A DNA stretch of 64,000 nt from Diphasiastrum complanatum (lineage: Eukaryota > Streptophyta > Lycopodiopsida > Lycopodiales > Lycopodiaceae): positions 684,001 to 748,000 of the forward strand of contig CM055097.1 in the NCBI GenBank assembly GCA_029204225.1, read 5' to 3'. The notes beneath the pieces were generated by a model. It was not told the DNA's origin. It worked only from the letters and a program-made list of their open reading frames with translations, and ran no database searches. Positions within the stretch are counted from its first letter, which is position 1. The number at the start of each line of letters is the position of its first letter. Made by a program: the position numbers and the translations under genes. Below are positions 42,850 to 54,700 of the stretch, one piece after another.

Positions 42850-43720
42850 AGTACCAGCCAATAGCCAACACTGTATATACTATACATTAGCTCCAAAACT
42901 ATCAAGAATTATAAGAAAACTACCAACCAAAGCATAAAGGTGCCAAACAATACTAAAAACTGAATCCAGAAGTACCAAAATAACCAAAAAAAAATTTTAA
43001 AAGTTCTAAACAGACCAAAAAAAATTAAAACCAATAATTTTGTCGAAATTATCAAACTACAAAATACCAATAGTCAAAAAGGTTACATTAGTACCAAACT
43101 GCAGAATTACCAATTGTAGTGTTAGTTACTAAAGTGTAAATAGTACCAATTTGCAATAGTACCTCAGTCTCAAATGTTCTGAATGAACGAACTTGTGAAA
43201 AGTGCAAAACCACCAAAATTAGTAAATAGTACACCAAAAACAAATTGAGAAGTTTCAAAAGTACCAAATAATTGCTAAAAAGTTCAAAATAGACTAGAAG
43301 TTCAAATCCAATGTCAAAATTGTCAAAGGTTTGGATATTAGAATTACAAAAAGTACTAGTAGTACCAAACTTAAAATTTTCATTATTACCAAAGTACTAG
43401 TAGTACCAAACTGCAAAAGTACTATAGGTGCAAAAGATTCGAAAGAAAGAGTTTTATAAAAGTGCAAGACAACCAAAAGCACCAAAAATCAAATCTCAAA
43501 GTACCAAAAGTAAAAAAGTTTCAAACAACATGAAAATTATTAAGAATTCCAAAGGTTTCATTAGAATGACCACATGTCATGTGCCAACCTTAGCATTCAG
43601 GCATCTAATCCATTCATTAAACATCAAATTACAATGGAAATGCAAGAAATCAAGAAACTAGTCAAAAATCAAGATGATAGCTAAAAGTAGCAAAACTTCA
43701 CCAAAATAGGCAAAGTAAGG
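42850..43720. repeat. ACCAAA-rich low-complexity DNA
   Basis: A-rich DNA with many scattered AGTACCAAA and CAAAAGT words, a degenerate relative of the minisatellite at 45045-45890. No gene. Confidence 0.55.
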
Positions 43721-44180
43721 TATCTTTATTCATGATTATATCATTCACAAGATAGGGCCTGATTCTAGAGCATGATCATAGCTCTCATGTGACTTTAGGC
43801 ACATGAACCACTTTTTTCATCAAGAAAGCTCTCCAAGAGAAGCTTCAAGATCTCTTAAAACTCAAAATTACAAAATGAACAATAGCCTCCAAATTTAGCA
43901 CGACCTCAGCTATTTATAGTGGTCATTTGTGCTTCTACTATAAGTTTGGGGCCTTATTTGGCTAATTTGGGCCCTACAAGTCCGCTATTCACAAATATAG
44001 CTAGGTTGTTCGAGCCACCTTATTAACTGTCCTAATGACTAACTCTAGTCTACTTTAGCTCCATGGACATATTTGGCAATTCATTAGTAAGCTCATGGGC
44101 TAATTACATGCAGCACATGACACCACAACGCGTTCATAAGCTTCAAAAGAATGAAAAGTACCAAACAAAAAAACGAAGAC
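43720..44180. other. Spacer, nothing recognised except a minus TATA-like word
   Basis: CCACTATAAATAGCTG occurs on the minus strand near 43908-43923. No downstream gene fits it; it may belong to an LTR remnant. Confidence 0.3.
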
Positions 44181-44189
44181 TACCAAAAA

Positions 44190-44984
44190 TTTTACCTCCT
44201 GAGTTTGCAATTTCCTTGGCGAGGGACTGGGCATCCGCTTGCACTTCCACCTTTTTTAGCATGCGCTTGGTTAAATTGAGCTCATCATCTACTTCTTTTA
44301 TCTCCTCTTCATTGGGAGGAGTCCGTGTCTACACACTCAACCAGACGTTTCTCCAGTTCAACAATCTCGTCCTTGATCACTTGGATGACGATGTTCTCTT
44401 CCTGCTTGACCAACAGTTTTTCTTTCTTCTTCTGAATGTTGTCCTTTAATTCCAAAAGCCTTGCAAGCACACATTGTCCTCATCTCCGAACTTGCTGGAG
44501 TAGTAACTCCCTCTTGACTCCAACTCTTGGCTGCCCACTCTGAGGGGGCCCATTAGCCATACTCCAATTTTCAAGCTTTTTCTGAAGGCCATCCTTCTTG
44601 CTGCTGCACATTGCAATCACATTCTCGCCAAATCTAGCCTACGCTATCTTGTGATAGGCAGGGTCCAATTTTGTGGCCTTGCAGCGCACAAATACATAAC
44701 ATCTGGCGAATCTGTTAATGATTTTGCCGCAAGAGGGAGGAGCCTGGTACACCTTGTAGAACAGCAGACGACAATCATTCACAAATTGTGGATACAGTTG
44801 GTTAAGATATATCTTAACATTTTTTTTTATATCCATGCCTGAAGATCGTTAGCCACTAACTGTCTGGAACATTAGTATCTAGCAGGTCTTTTGCAAGTTT
44901 GCCCTCTAGGCTCAAGCCATACTCTTCATGAAACTCCTCGGCTGAGTAACAAAACTTCTGCAGGATTGGGTACTCATCCATTTT
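44190..44984 (-). pseudogene. N-terminal and middle part of the decayed Cys/His-rich gene
   Basis: On the minus strand an ATG at 44984 opens MDEYPILQKFCYSAEEFHEE and YGLSLEGKLAKDLLDTNVPD before a stop. A second frame (44639-44836) continues IYLNQLYPQFVNDCRLLFYK and FARCYVFVRCKATKLDPAYH. Later frames give a charged coiled-coil-like part: LKDNIQKKKEKLLVKQEENI, VIKDEIVELEKRLVE, then EEEIKEVDDELNLTKRMLKK and AQSLAKEIANSGGKIFG. The consistent order of coding-like segments on one strand argues for a single broken gene running to 42460. Family not recognised; possibly a repeat-encoded protein. Confidence 0.4.
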
Positions 44985-45044
44985 GTTTTTCCTGCAAAAC
45001 AGATAGTATTAATTTTAGCACAAACTGTTCACTGTAAATCAGTA

Positions 45045-45890
45045 CCAAATAACCAAATTAAGTACCAAAAGAAGCTAAACTTCCAAATTAAGTACCATAA
45101 GCAGCTTTTTAAAATACCAAGTTATGTACCAAAATCAGCTAAAGCACCAAATAAGTACCAAAAGCAGTTAAAATACCAAATTAAGAACCAAAAGTAGCTA
45201 ATTACTACCATAATACCAAAGCACCAAAAATAGCTAAAGTACTACTTAAGTACCAAAGCAACAAATTAAGTACCAAAAGTAGCTACAATACCAAGTTAAG
45301 TACCAAATTAAGCTAAAGTACCAAATCAAGAACCAAAAGTAGCTAATTACTACCACAATACGAGAAAACTAAGTACCAAAGGCAGCTAAGGTACTACTTA
45401 AGTACCAAAAGTAGCTAAAGTACCAAATTAAGTACCCAAAGCAGCTAAAGTACCAAGATAAGTACCAAAATCAACTGAAGTGCCAAATTAAGAGCCAAAT
45501 ACAACTAATATACCAAAGTAAGAACCAAAAGCAGCTAATTACTACCATAGTACCAAAAGTACCAAAAGTAATTAAAGTACTACTTAAGTACCAAAAGCAG
45601 CTAAAGTACCAAAAGAAGCAAAGTACCGAGTTAAGTACCAGATTAAGAACCAAAAGCAGCTAACTACTACCACAATACCAAAAGTACCAAACTAAGTACC
45701 AAAAGTAGCTAAAGTACCAAGTTAAGTATCAAAAGCAGCTAAAGTACTAAATTAAGTACCAAAAGTAGTTAAAGTACTAAGTTAAGTACCAAAATCAGCT
45801 AAAGTACTAGAATAAGATCTAAAACCAAAGTAAAGTTGCAAATTAAGAACTAAAAGTAGCTAATTACTACCATAATACTAGAAGTAATAA
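45045..45890. repeat. Minisatellite of AGTACCAAA / AGCAGCTAA units
   Basis: About 0.85 kb of imperfect repeats; a typical unit is AAGTACCAAAAGCAGCTAA plus AGTACCAAATT, roughly 27-31 bp. Some units carry AATTACTACCA in addition. Units vary too much for a fixed period to be stated by eye. Confidence 0.85.
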
Positions 45891-46235
45891 AAGTAATGAA
45901 ATTCATTACAGACAGAACCCTACGATGCTTAATTTACCCTTTCTCTTGTGGCTTGAATGATCATTAACCGTAGTAGCTATCCTCTCAAACGATTCGTCAA
46001 GCTATGAATGTGTGGTTTCTAACTGATCCATGACCCCCGTTTTCACTGGAAATCTGTCGTGGTAACTGGTCTGTGGCCGTTTGTGTATGCTGGGAGGTGC
46101 GCTCAATGTCTCAAGATTTTCAACAGTGGCCTTAGAGGTGGCTTTGCACTTCCTTGTAGGTGTCCTCATCTTTTACGGTAGATAATCGAGAACAATTTTG
46201 CAGAATGCAAGAAGATGTTTTGAACAAAAGACAAC
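45891..46235. other. Spacer, no gene recognised
   Basis: No frame with coding character and no signal seen. Confidence 0.3.
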
Positions 46236-46239
46236 AAAG

Positions 46240-46490
46240 AGCAAAACGACAGCAATAAACTGATAACAAAGAGCAATGATAGCAGTGAACTGATCTAGCA
46301 GAAAGCAACGATAGCAATAAACTGATAGCAAAAAGGAATGATAGCAATGAATCGATCTAGTAGAAAGCAAGATAGCAATGAACTGCTAGCAAAAAGCAAG
46401 ATAGCAACGTGAACTAATCATAGCATAAAGCAATGATAGCAATGTTCATTGATTGCAGAAAGCAAGGATAGTAATGAACTGATCATTTGG
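46240..46490. repeat. Minisatellite of GATAGCAATGAACTGAT units
   Basis: Ten or so imperfect copies of AGCAATGATAGCAATGAACTG-like units (the word GATAGCAA recurs), about 20-30 bp each. The short Cys/Leu-rich minus frames here are only translations of the repeat. Confidence 0.8.
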
Positions 46491-47870
46491 AGGGCGAAGC
46501 ATTTATTATCCAAATTCAAATTAGATAAAGTAGGCCCATGATTGTCAAGGACGCCTTCATTGCATTAAATCGTGGCACCTATCAAGCTCCAAAAAGTGAG
46601 AAATGTACTACCACAAGTATTGTATTAGAAGTATAAATTCTGAGTAATAAAATCCACACTCGCTTGAGTTAAGTGCTCTATTCTTAGCATCACAAGCAAG
46701 AAATTGCCAACCATACCATCTTGATAGATTGAACTGTCTTCTAATTAGCCGGAGATTTAGGCTAAAAATAGTATACAAACATTTATGGACTACAATCTGT
46801 AGTAGAACTTTATCATCTAAAATAAGCAAATTCCTCATGAGTAACAAATTACTTATTATGAAAATGCATGTGAGATCCACACAATCTCAAGAATGCACTA
46901 GAATTGATCAAGAATTATTCATTACCTTAAGAATCATCACATTTCCTTATAATCTTCTAATGTTCATTAAGTACCAATTTATGATCCATCAATCATAAAC
47001 ATTTAGAATTTTATGACTTGTCAATCATAATTTACAGGATTCCAAAACCATAATCATTAAAAGATACTAGAGTATACGTGCATCATACCACTCAGGAAAT
47101 ATAAGAAACATTCTGAAATCTTCTTCCTAAGGAAAATTACTGGAGTCCAAGAATATTCTTCCAACCCGGTTCTTAACCAGATTATGAGTTCCAAATTCTA
47201 CAATCAACCAAGTAATTAAAGACCATTTAAATACCCATCTTTAACAACATAAACTTTATACGAACACCTAAGACAACTTCTAGAGTTTACAAAGTTATGT
47301 TGAATTCCAACTGAATCCAGTGGTTATCCTTGATATTAGTTAAACTCTGTCATCCAATATGAGCTCACTAGGATACCGTCAATAACTTGAGATATATTTC
47401 TCATTCAAGAAATATTCTATATAAAGAATCTCCTATATTTTATGCACACAACTTTCATAGATGAATCTTGATGACTCACAAATCGTGTCTTATAAGCAAT
47501 ATAGATCAAAATAAACAGTTCCTAGTGAATTCTCTTCACATTGCCTATTCCACCAATTATCTTCTAATCAGGAGTAATCCAATTACTCAAGTCAATCTAG
47601 CAAGTGCGAATTTAAGAAAATGAAAAATAAAGAGAGAGAGATTGAGAGAGCCATTTTTTTTCCCTTAGAAAATCTAGATTTATTGTGGATTCAATGTAGA
47701 TTCAATGGGAGAGAAGGAGAGGGGGAGTCTATGTTTATAAAGAGAGCTGGAGAGTATATGGCTATGTAACAATAGAGGGCCTGGCATAGGGGCATTGGAG
47801 CAGGACTGCTTGTCATGAATGAGTTTATGTTTTAATTTGCTTTTCATCATAGATAATATAGATTTGATGT
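46491..47870. other. AT-rich spacer, no gene recognised
   Basis: About 1.4 kb of AT-rich DNA. Frames at 46608-46998 on both strands are short, overlap, and lack recognised domains. No LTR or repeat array was identified. Confidence 0.35.
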
Positions 47871-47871
47871 G

Positions 47872-47885
47872 GAGAGAGAGAGAGA

Positions 47886-47975
<90 letters not shown>
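47872..47975. repeat. Long (AG)n microsatellite near GLP block 3
   Basis: About 104 bp of nearly perfect AG repeats. The Ser/Leu repeats of the minus frames over it are low-complexity translations, not a gene. Confidence 0.97.
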
Positions 47976-47978
<3 letters not shown>

Positions 47979-48435
47979 TGGAAAGCACATAGTTTTTTTT
48001 TTGACGTTGAGCTCCCTATTTTGAGATGAGGTTTTAACTTTCACTGAAATATGGGAAGGCCTAGACAATGAAGGGAGAATATGTGGTGATATTATGGAGT
48101 AGAGCTATTGACTACAAGGGAAAGTAATCTGTTTGTCATACCTTAAGAGCTTTCTCATGTCTACTCTTGTAATTTAGAATATATATCATGTCCCTATATG
48201 GTTAAATCTTGGCTTTCTACACAAACACAACCATCAAGACTTTCTCATTGACCTTAAAAACAAAATTTCCAACATCTATTTATTATTTCTTACAAATATT
48301 GTACTCTTTCAAATGTTTCAAATCATGAAAGACTAACCCAATATATATAGTAACTTCTTACAACCTAAATATAACATGCACAAAACCAACAACTACATAC
48401 AGCAAAGCTTGTCTTGATATTGGAGATGACCTTGC

Positions 48436-48441
48436 TTTATT
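48436..48441 (-). terminator. GLP3 polyadenylation signal
   Basis: AATAAA on the minus strand, about 220 bp past the stop, aligned with the other copies. Confidence 0.55.
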
Positions 48442-48660
48442 CCATGCATGTGCACAGACATATTGTTTAGAGCTTTCAAAATAATTTTCTCCTGTAGATC
48501 TGTGCTTTTTCTAACATCCACTAAGTCTCGAGGCACACATACATATAGAAGTCCAGATATCTTACATGTTACGATTGGAAGCTTCAAAAGCATCCATGAT
48601 TTGCATGACTGTAATACATCTGAACTTATTTCTCCCATCAATGAGTTACAACATCTTTAA

Positions 48661-49329
48661 TCAAGAGCTGAACTTAGACTTGAGCCTCTCAACTTGCTTC
48701 TTGCCAATGCTAAACGCCTTCTCAAGTACTGCATTACTAATCTCACTGCCAAACAATGCATTGGGTATCAATTGAACTCCAGGATTTTGACTATTCAAGG
48801 CGGAGATGGCTAATGCGGGTACCTTGCCTACGTTGAGCTGAAAGTGCAGCAGACCTTTGGGAAAAATAAACAGGTCTCCTTTCTGTAGAGTTTGAGCAAA
48901 CAAAGTGTTTGCTGTGTCTACAAACCCCACATAAAGAGTGCCTTCAGCAAGGTACAGGACTTCCGTAGCGCGCGGGTGAGTGTGGAGCGTCACCAGTCCT
49001 CCTGGTGCAAAGTCCAGACGTGCAATAGAGAGGCCCAGAGTGTTAAGAGCGGGGAATTGGGCTGCGAAAGCAGGAGTTACTGCAGACCCCGCTTCGTTAG
49101 AAGTGCTAGCAGGCTTGCCTAACCCATGGAACGCGAAGTCCGAAGCATTAACAGTTGAGGGATCTTTGCAGATGAGACCATTCGATAGAACTGTGCTCGG
49201 TTGTGCCACACAAAAGTCCTGAAGCGGGTCAGCGTCGTTTGCAAGGACTGGGACAATAGTGAGACTGACAAATACGACGAATACGCAGAAGCCGGACTTC
49301 CTAGTTCCTCGAGCCGAAGAGTTGTTCAT
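48661..49329 (-). CDS. Germin-like protein, copy 3
   Basis: Intact, 222 aa, same architecture as copy 2: signal peptide to VPVLA, C40/C54, NAS at 61-63, ligands H116, H118, E123 and H162, KGD at 150-152. Nine differences from copy 2 by eye, among them Q44P, L49S, G74A, K79E and M102I; none touches the metal site. The leader holds a unique 141-bp tandem duplication directly upstream of the ATG, and its TATA word differs from the other copies (TATTTATAGG), so expression of this copy could differ. Expected role: secreted Mn cupin of the apoplast; enzymatic activity not determinable. Confidence 0.94.
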   Translation of the reverse strand: MNNSSARGTRKSGFCVFVVFVSLTIVPVLANDADPLQDFCVAQPSTVLSNGLICKDPSTVNASDFAFHGLGKPASTSNEAGSAVTPAFAAQFPALNTLGLSIARLDFAPGGLVTLHTHPRATEVLYLAEGTLYVGFVDTANTLFAQTLQKGDLFIFPKGLLHFQLNVGKVPALAISALNSQNPGVQLIPNALFGSEISNAVLEKAFSIGKKQVERLKSKFSS

Positions 49330-49331
49330 TG

Positions 49332-49613
49332 CAGCAAACGCGATTGCAGTCGGAGGGATTCAAGATTGCCGGTCACAAGATCAGGAACCAGAGCGTGAAG
49401 GCAAGCGATAACCAAAGTAATTTTCAGATATGGAGATTATTTAACCGTGGTCAGTTGCTGAAATGGCTTGATCAGCAAACGCGATTGCAGTCGGAGGATT
49501 TCAAGATTGCTGGTCACAAGATCAGGAACCAGAGTGTGAAGGCAAGCGATAACCAAAGTAATTTTCAGATATGGAGATTACTGAACCGTGGTCAGTTGCT
49601 GAAATGGCTTGAT
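49332..49613. repeat. 141-bp tandem duplication in the GLP3 leader
   Basis: Two adjacent units (49332-49472 and 49473-49613) starting CAGCAAACGCGATTGCAGTC, with only a few mismatches. The other three GLPs carry a single unit. The repeat lies in the transcribed leader, lengthening it by 141 nt. Confidence 0.95.
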
Positions 49614-49844
49614 CAGCAGTCACTTTCTAAACCGCTCTAAATCTGGAATTGGGGAGGATATCTACTGCTTCACAGTAGCCTAACTTCCTTCGCAGGGTTT
49701 TTGATGTGGATACTTGACTCAATGCCCAGGAACACAAAGAGGACATCCAAGGAAAAACTCCTTGCAGAGGAAGAGTCTAAGGGTGATCGTGACACTCTGG
49801 CTCTGAAATGCAGTTGCTCACGTTGTCGAACTTGAACTCTAGGG

Positions 49845-49854
49845 CCTATAAATA
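49845..49854 (-). promoter_or_regulatory. GLP3 TATA box
   Basis: TATTTATAGG on the minus strand, in the shared CATG...GCCCTAGAG context. The distance to the ATG is about 520 bp because of the leader duplication. Confidence 0.6.
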
Positions 49855-50224
49855 CATGGCCAATATGGACATAGTCAATCAACAAGACCGCGTCCATCGA
49901 GTGAGCGAAGACTTTGTCTCTTTTGCTGTGGGTCACAACCCAATTCAGGCGGCAGCAACCTCGAATCATTTATCGGAGTAATTTGGAAAACTAGCGAAAC
50001 GAGCAGTGAATTCTAGTCATCACCGTTCAGATCCAAAATTCAGCTGCAGCTAATATCTGAATTGTTGACCTTACGAAGTATTTATCTAATCTGAGGATGC
50101 AAACAACACAGTTCACTTAAAGCTTGGAGCATGAACCTGTCTTGCTAGTGGAAGAATAAGATAATATTAGGCATCGTTGCAGCTGAATCGCTGTTTAGTC
50201 AGATGAGAGTCCTGTGGCTGATCA

Positions 50225-50440
50225 ATGGCATGGAAAGATTCCCGTGAAGATACATATCACGAGCTTTTGAAGGCATGACGATCCAGAACCAATGTCAAAA
50301 GCAACAACAAATGCAATTGCGATCGTCGTGGATGCGGTTCTCCGGGAGAACCTAGAAAGTGAAGCAAAGAAGTAGTTAAACAAGGAAATGGAAGTTGCTT
50401 AGTCTGAACTAAAACGCGTGAGGAGAACGTGCATTTTATC
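50225..50440 (+). pseudogene. Decayed divergent exon near GLP3
   Basis: Homologous to 17719-17905. It starts MAWKDSREDTYHELLKA and then meets TGA. Further on the readable traces AIAIVVDAVLRENLESEAKK and SELKRVRRE match copy 1, with a TAG in place of a Lys codon. Compared with copy 1 it has an insertion after codon 7 and several small indels. The two copies decayed by different mutations, so the ancestor was probably coding when duplicated. Confidence 0.4.
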
Positions 50441-50631
50441 GTGTTTTCACGTTTTCTCACTCACAGAAAGTTTCATTGAGGCCCTTCTTGGTTTGAAAAA
50501 GTAAATCCATGTCAGATTCAACATTCGTGCTCACTGCTAACTTATTATTAAGTTGTTCTTGGCCTTGCGTGTATGGCAACTGTGAGGTCATGTAAAAATG
50601 TGATGGAGTACATTGATTCCTCCGGCGAGCT

Positions 50632-50730
50632 GAGATCAAATATCTTGTCCAAAAGGTCGCAACTTACAAAACTACCTTGGCAGCTTTCAAGCATAGTTCA
50701 GCTATTACAAAGGCATAAACACACAGGAAA
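50632..50730 (+). pseudogene. Second exon-like remnant near GLP3
   Basis: The plus frame reads EIKYLVQKVATYKTTLAAFK then HSSAITKA before a stop. It aligns in frame with 34331-34420. Another frame here, open from 50573, is longer but is not the one conserved between copies. Confidence 0.35.
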
Positions 50731-50870
50731 TGCCAAAGGACAGGGCAGCCTTGCATCAGTTACAACAACGGGTCCCTGGTCACTACAACCGAGCCTCAAC
50801 CATCACCATCCCTTCACCAGATCCCATTTATCAAGCACCAACTAGGAAGCGGTTTTGAGAGAAACCATGA

Positions 50871-53800
50871 AAATTAAATATTATAATGTATATATATATA
50901 CACTAAACCAAATAAATTATACACTAATTACATCATCACATTTAAAACTTACATAAAATGTATATCAGATTAATTCTGATTTCTGACTCTCTCCCTTAAG
51001 CTCAAATGTGATAAGAGTGAAAAACAATATATTGCAGCAACGTCTGGAGTGTCCAAAAAATGTTATGCATATCACACCTACTATGTACTTGACTCACACT
51101 CAAGCACACCAACAAACCACCAGGTTTGACTCACAAACTATCATGCAACCACAATGCTCATACAGAGAGTCTACCATACTCTTGACCAACTGACTCGTCC
51201 CCAATCCGACTTGAACATGGCTCAAACTGAGGAAATCCCACTGCCACCATGAGACTTACATCCTCCATCTAACTAGGCTGACATCCTATCAGACACTTAC
51301 AAGTACGAACCTGTAAAGCTGACATAAATGAGCGACTGAGGATCAACGTGAGTAAATCTTACTGCCACCATAAGATTGCACACTCACCAGATAGACAACT
51401 AGTAGACAATGACAAGTCAATGAGCATAAAATGACTACTTTGTTTTATTGTAGCAAATGCACAACCACATACGGCTCTGACCCAGATCTAGATTCCCGTG
51501 ACAAGGCAACATGCAAGCCCACACACACTCATGCAAACCAACACGAACGATAAAGCGTCAAATACATGACCAAGGCCTACCCATAAGTGGTATCCTGTCG
51601 TACCAACACCTAAGCCACCTGTAGATCCGCTGCTACATCACTGGTCACCAAATCAGGTCTCCAACCATGGTCTGCACCTGTAACAAGATGCTCTCATGTC
51701 CAAGCATATCCAACTGTCCAATAAGTCTTGAAAGCTGATCCCCATCCATTCCCCATGCTCTAAGCACAAGAGTCTACCAAGGACTCAATGAATGAATGTA
51801 CACAAACCTCACCATATGCTATACCTGAGTTGCTCGCCCACCTCCCAGAGATATTGATGATGATATGTCTGTCCTACATCCCATGTAGGTTCAACTTTCC
51901 ATGCTTGACGTTGCCAACTCTGATTTGACCAGTACATAGGCCTCCCACCAAGGAGCCTATCTCCCCACAACATCCATCATAGCGTCCAAGCCAAAGCAAA
52001 TGCACTAGATCCACTATCGTGATGAACAACTCACCCACGATCCATAGCATATTAGGTAAGATAGCTCCAAAACCCTGTACCTTGTACCATCTGATTACCA
52101 AGTATCCATTACCCATTGATAGCTCCCCAAGAATCTGTCCACCTGTAGTGCAACTAGAATCCAACTGGATCTAACCAAAAACTACATTCTGTTTACCAAA
52201 TAATGATGGATAGAAACAACATGTGACGCCAACCTGGAGGCTACTGTGCATATGTCCATGCGGCTCACCTGATCACTCGCCAAAGTATCAGCTGTCACTT
52301 CCTGAGCAACCATCTCCATCCCTGCTAGCTCACAACCATGGGCATGCTAGATCCACATCACCCCATAATGTACTCCATGTCCTCAGGATATGTACCACCA
52401 CAGGTACACTCCATGCCACCTACCTCGAAGTAGGCATGACCCATCCCTAGGTCATCACACATGATGCACCAGCTGAAGAACATCGTCCATACATCAAATG
52501 ATATATCATACCTGAGCAACTGTAGCATCTCCTACCCCAATGGATTCGTCATCCACATACTATGCCCACCTAATGTCTCTGATCCTGGTCACCATCCTGC
52601 TAGACAAGCCGAACTCCAAGGCATCGCCTGCTCCACCTGGCTCCTACCATCTGCTCGCTCTCCCTGGCTATGTGCCACCCGGCACCATGCCACTGCAAGC
52701 ATATCCCTGAGTCGCCGCTCATGGGATCCCGAGACTACTGTCTCCCTGATCGTACTGAGGTATATGGTTCTGAGTGACTCCCTCTAGGCGTATCCCTGAT
52801 CTCACCACTTGAGAAAGCACCATGGAAATTCCAACACATGTGCTAAGCCTAGACTCCTGAAATACAGCCAACTGCATGAAAGCTATAGATAGCTTATCCA
52901 CGCCTGTGATGGTAGATGTCTCCCCATCGATGCCAATGTCCAAAACTGGCCCCTTGCTGTAATGCCAACCTGTACTCCCAAATGAGCACACCATGAAGTC
53001 CTCACCATCAATGTCCCCTGCAGTACATCGCTAACAAAACACCCATCATAGTGTTTGCCCTGCGATCACACCCCGTGCGATCTCCATCAGCTCTCCAACC
53101 TAGCGCTGGCTCTCAAAGCTTCACGCTTTGACCATTTGCATTTGAAGTTTCCTGATTCCATCATGAATCCCACTTGTAAGTCATGTCCATGCTAATGACT
53201 CAAGTCCAATATGAAATAGCTGCCCCCTGATGATCATCCCATGTCATCCTACAGTGTTATCCCTACCAGGTATTTCAATGCCATTCCTGATCACAAAGAT
53301 CTGAGCATCTACCCTGTAGTGCCCACCTGTATTCCCCCAAGCTAGCTCCAATGTGCTCCTGTGAATGGTTCCAAACCACTTCCTGAGAATACACTGAGAT
53401 GTGAACTCCAAAGCCACCATCAAGTCCCTCACATAACTGTGCATGCCAATATCCCTCCAAGTGGACCTGTGAAATCTTCCATGGCCCAAACCAAACGATC
53501 TGCACCCTGTCATCACTGAAATCTGCATCCCTGATGCAATATTGATATGGTAAATTGACTAGACTTATCCAAACTGGCAGTTGAAGTGTATCTCCTCGAT
53601 GACAAACCTGATACATTGCTCCACAACTAAAATGGCTTGATCAAAATTGAATTACTGATTGCAAAACCACAAAATCATCACACTCACCACTCACCAAGAG
53701 CGTCCAAAGTGTGATTATTGACCCGTTCTTCATCCTCTGCGTGTCCCACATACAGCTTGTCCAATGCAAGTCCGCTATCTTGCCCAATGGCTTTCAACTG

Positions 53801-54670
53801 GCACCACCTCGCACTTCCATCACCTGTGACCGCCAAAATGTGTGTAACTGTAAGCTAGCCCATATTTCTCTTTGAACGAGAAATTTCTAAGCTACAGATG
53901 CGTGTGTCAATGCAGCTATCACGTGACTCGACAATGCCACTGCCGATCTAACCTGTGAGAGCGTTCTCCCAAAATGTCACTTGACGTTGGTTGGTTCGAA
54001 CTCCAAAAGTTGAACTTGATCACAAGAATTTTTCACCTATAACTGGCATACCATGCCTACCTCTCGCCTTTGATTGCAGGCCCTCTCAAAATTGTCGCCA
54101 ATGATGAGTAGTCACGTCATCAAATTGCACTTCCGTCGCCAATACTAGCTTTCTCCACACAATTCCGCGACCATTCGCTCCCATACTGCATTTACCGCTT
54201 CCAAACACCCTGTTACCCTGTCAGGAGTAAGTAATAATGATTTCGAAGTGATAATGCCTCTTTGTACCACCCTGTAGCAGGTTTCAGCAGCCAAAAATTG
54301 CCCCAAATTTGTCCCTGCGATACTCAAATGGCGAATGTAGCCCATCACTAGGTCACTCGCACTCCTCTCGATAGAATGGTGATGAAAACACCCCGAAACA
54401 CGTTTCTCCGTGCTCTGTGACGTCGCTCTGTCCGCTGTCTCTGATTAGCCAGTTTCAGGCATCATTTTGGCCCAAGGATGGCCAAAAAGGTGCCTTCTAG
54501 CGTAAGATAGGTCCATTTCCAAAATGCCTTGCAAATTTGAACTATAACTTCAAACTGAAGTTTCTTAATGAAGTGAAGTCCACTTTGGACTTCGGGTCCC
54601 TTCAATGAATCTCATGTGAAGATTTTTTTAATGAAGTGCAAGGCACTTCTGCCCTTCAGGCCACTTCACC
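50871..54670. other. Unclassified C-rich repeat-like region
   Basis: About 3.8 kb with no recognised domain. The plus strand is rich in CCATCAC, CCTGATC and CACCATG words; minus frames (51874-52164, 52719-52994, 53244-53616) are short and mutually overlapping. Related phrases recur inside the region (CCTGTAGTGC / CCTGTGAATGG), pointing to old non-coding repeat, perhaps the internal region of a non-autonomous LTR element. 50890-50910 is an (AT)n run. Confidence 0.3.
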
Positions 54671-54679
54671 CATCATCAT

Positions 54680-54700
54680 GTGTGTGTGTGTGTGCGCGCG
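54680..54700. repeat. (GT)n/(GC)n microsatellite
   Basis: A TGTG run continuing into GCGCGCGCATGCG, a potential Z-DNA-forming alternating purine-pyrimidine tract. Confidence 0.9.

Larger units (their letters stand above)
48215..50870 (-). repeat. GLP duplication block 3
   Basis: The most complete unit: 3' region with AATAAA, GLP gene, leader, TATA box, divergent exon remnant (50225-50440) and the second exon-like remnant (50632-50720). Its upstream limit matches block 2 to about 50870 (AAGCACCAACTA...GGTTTTGAGAGAAACCAT). Confidence 0.75.

Noticed and set aside
46132-46370. Cys/Leu-rich minus ORFs
   Set aside because: Repeated translation of the GATAGCAA minisatellite.
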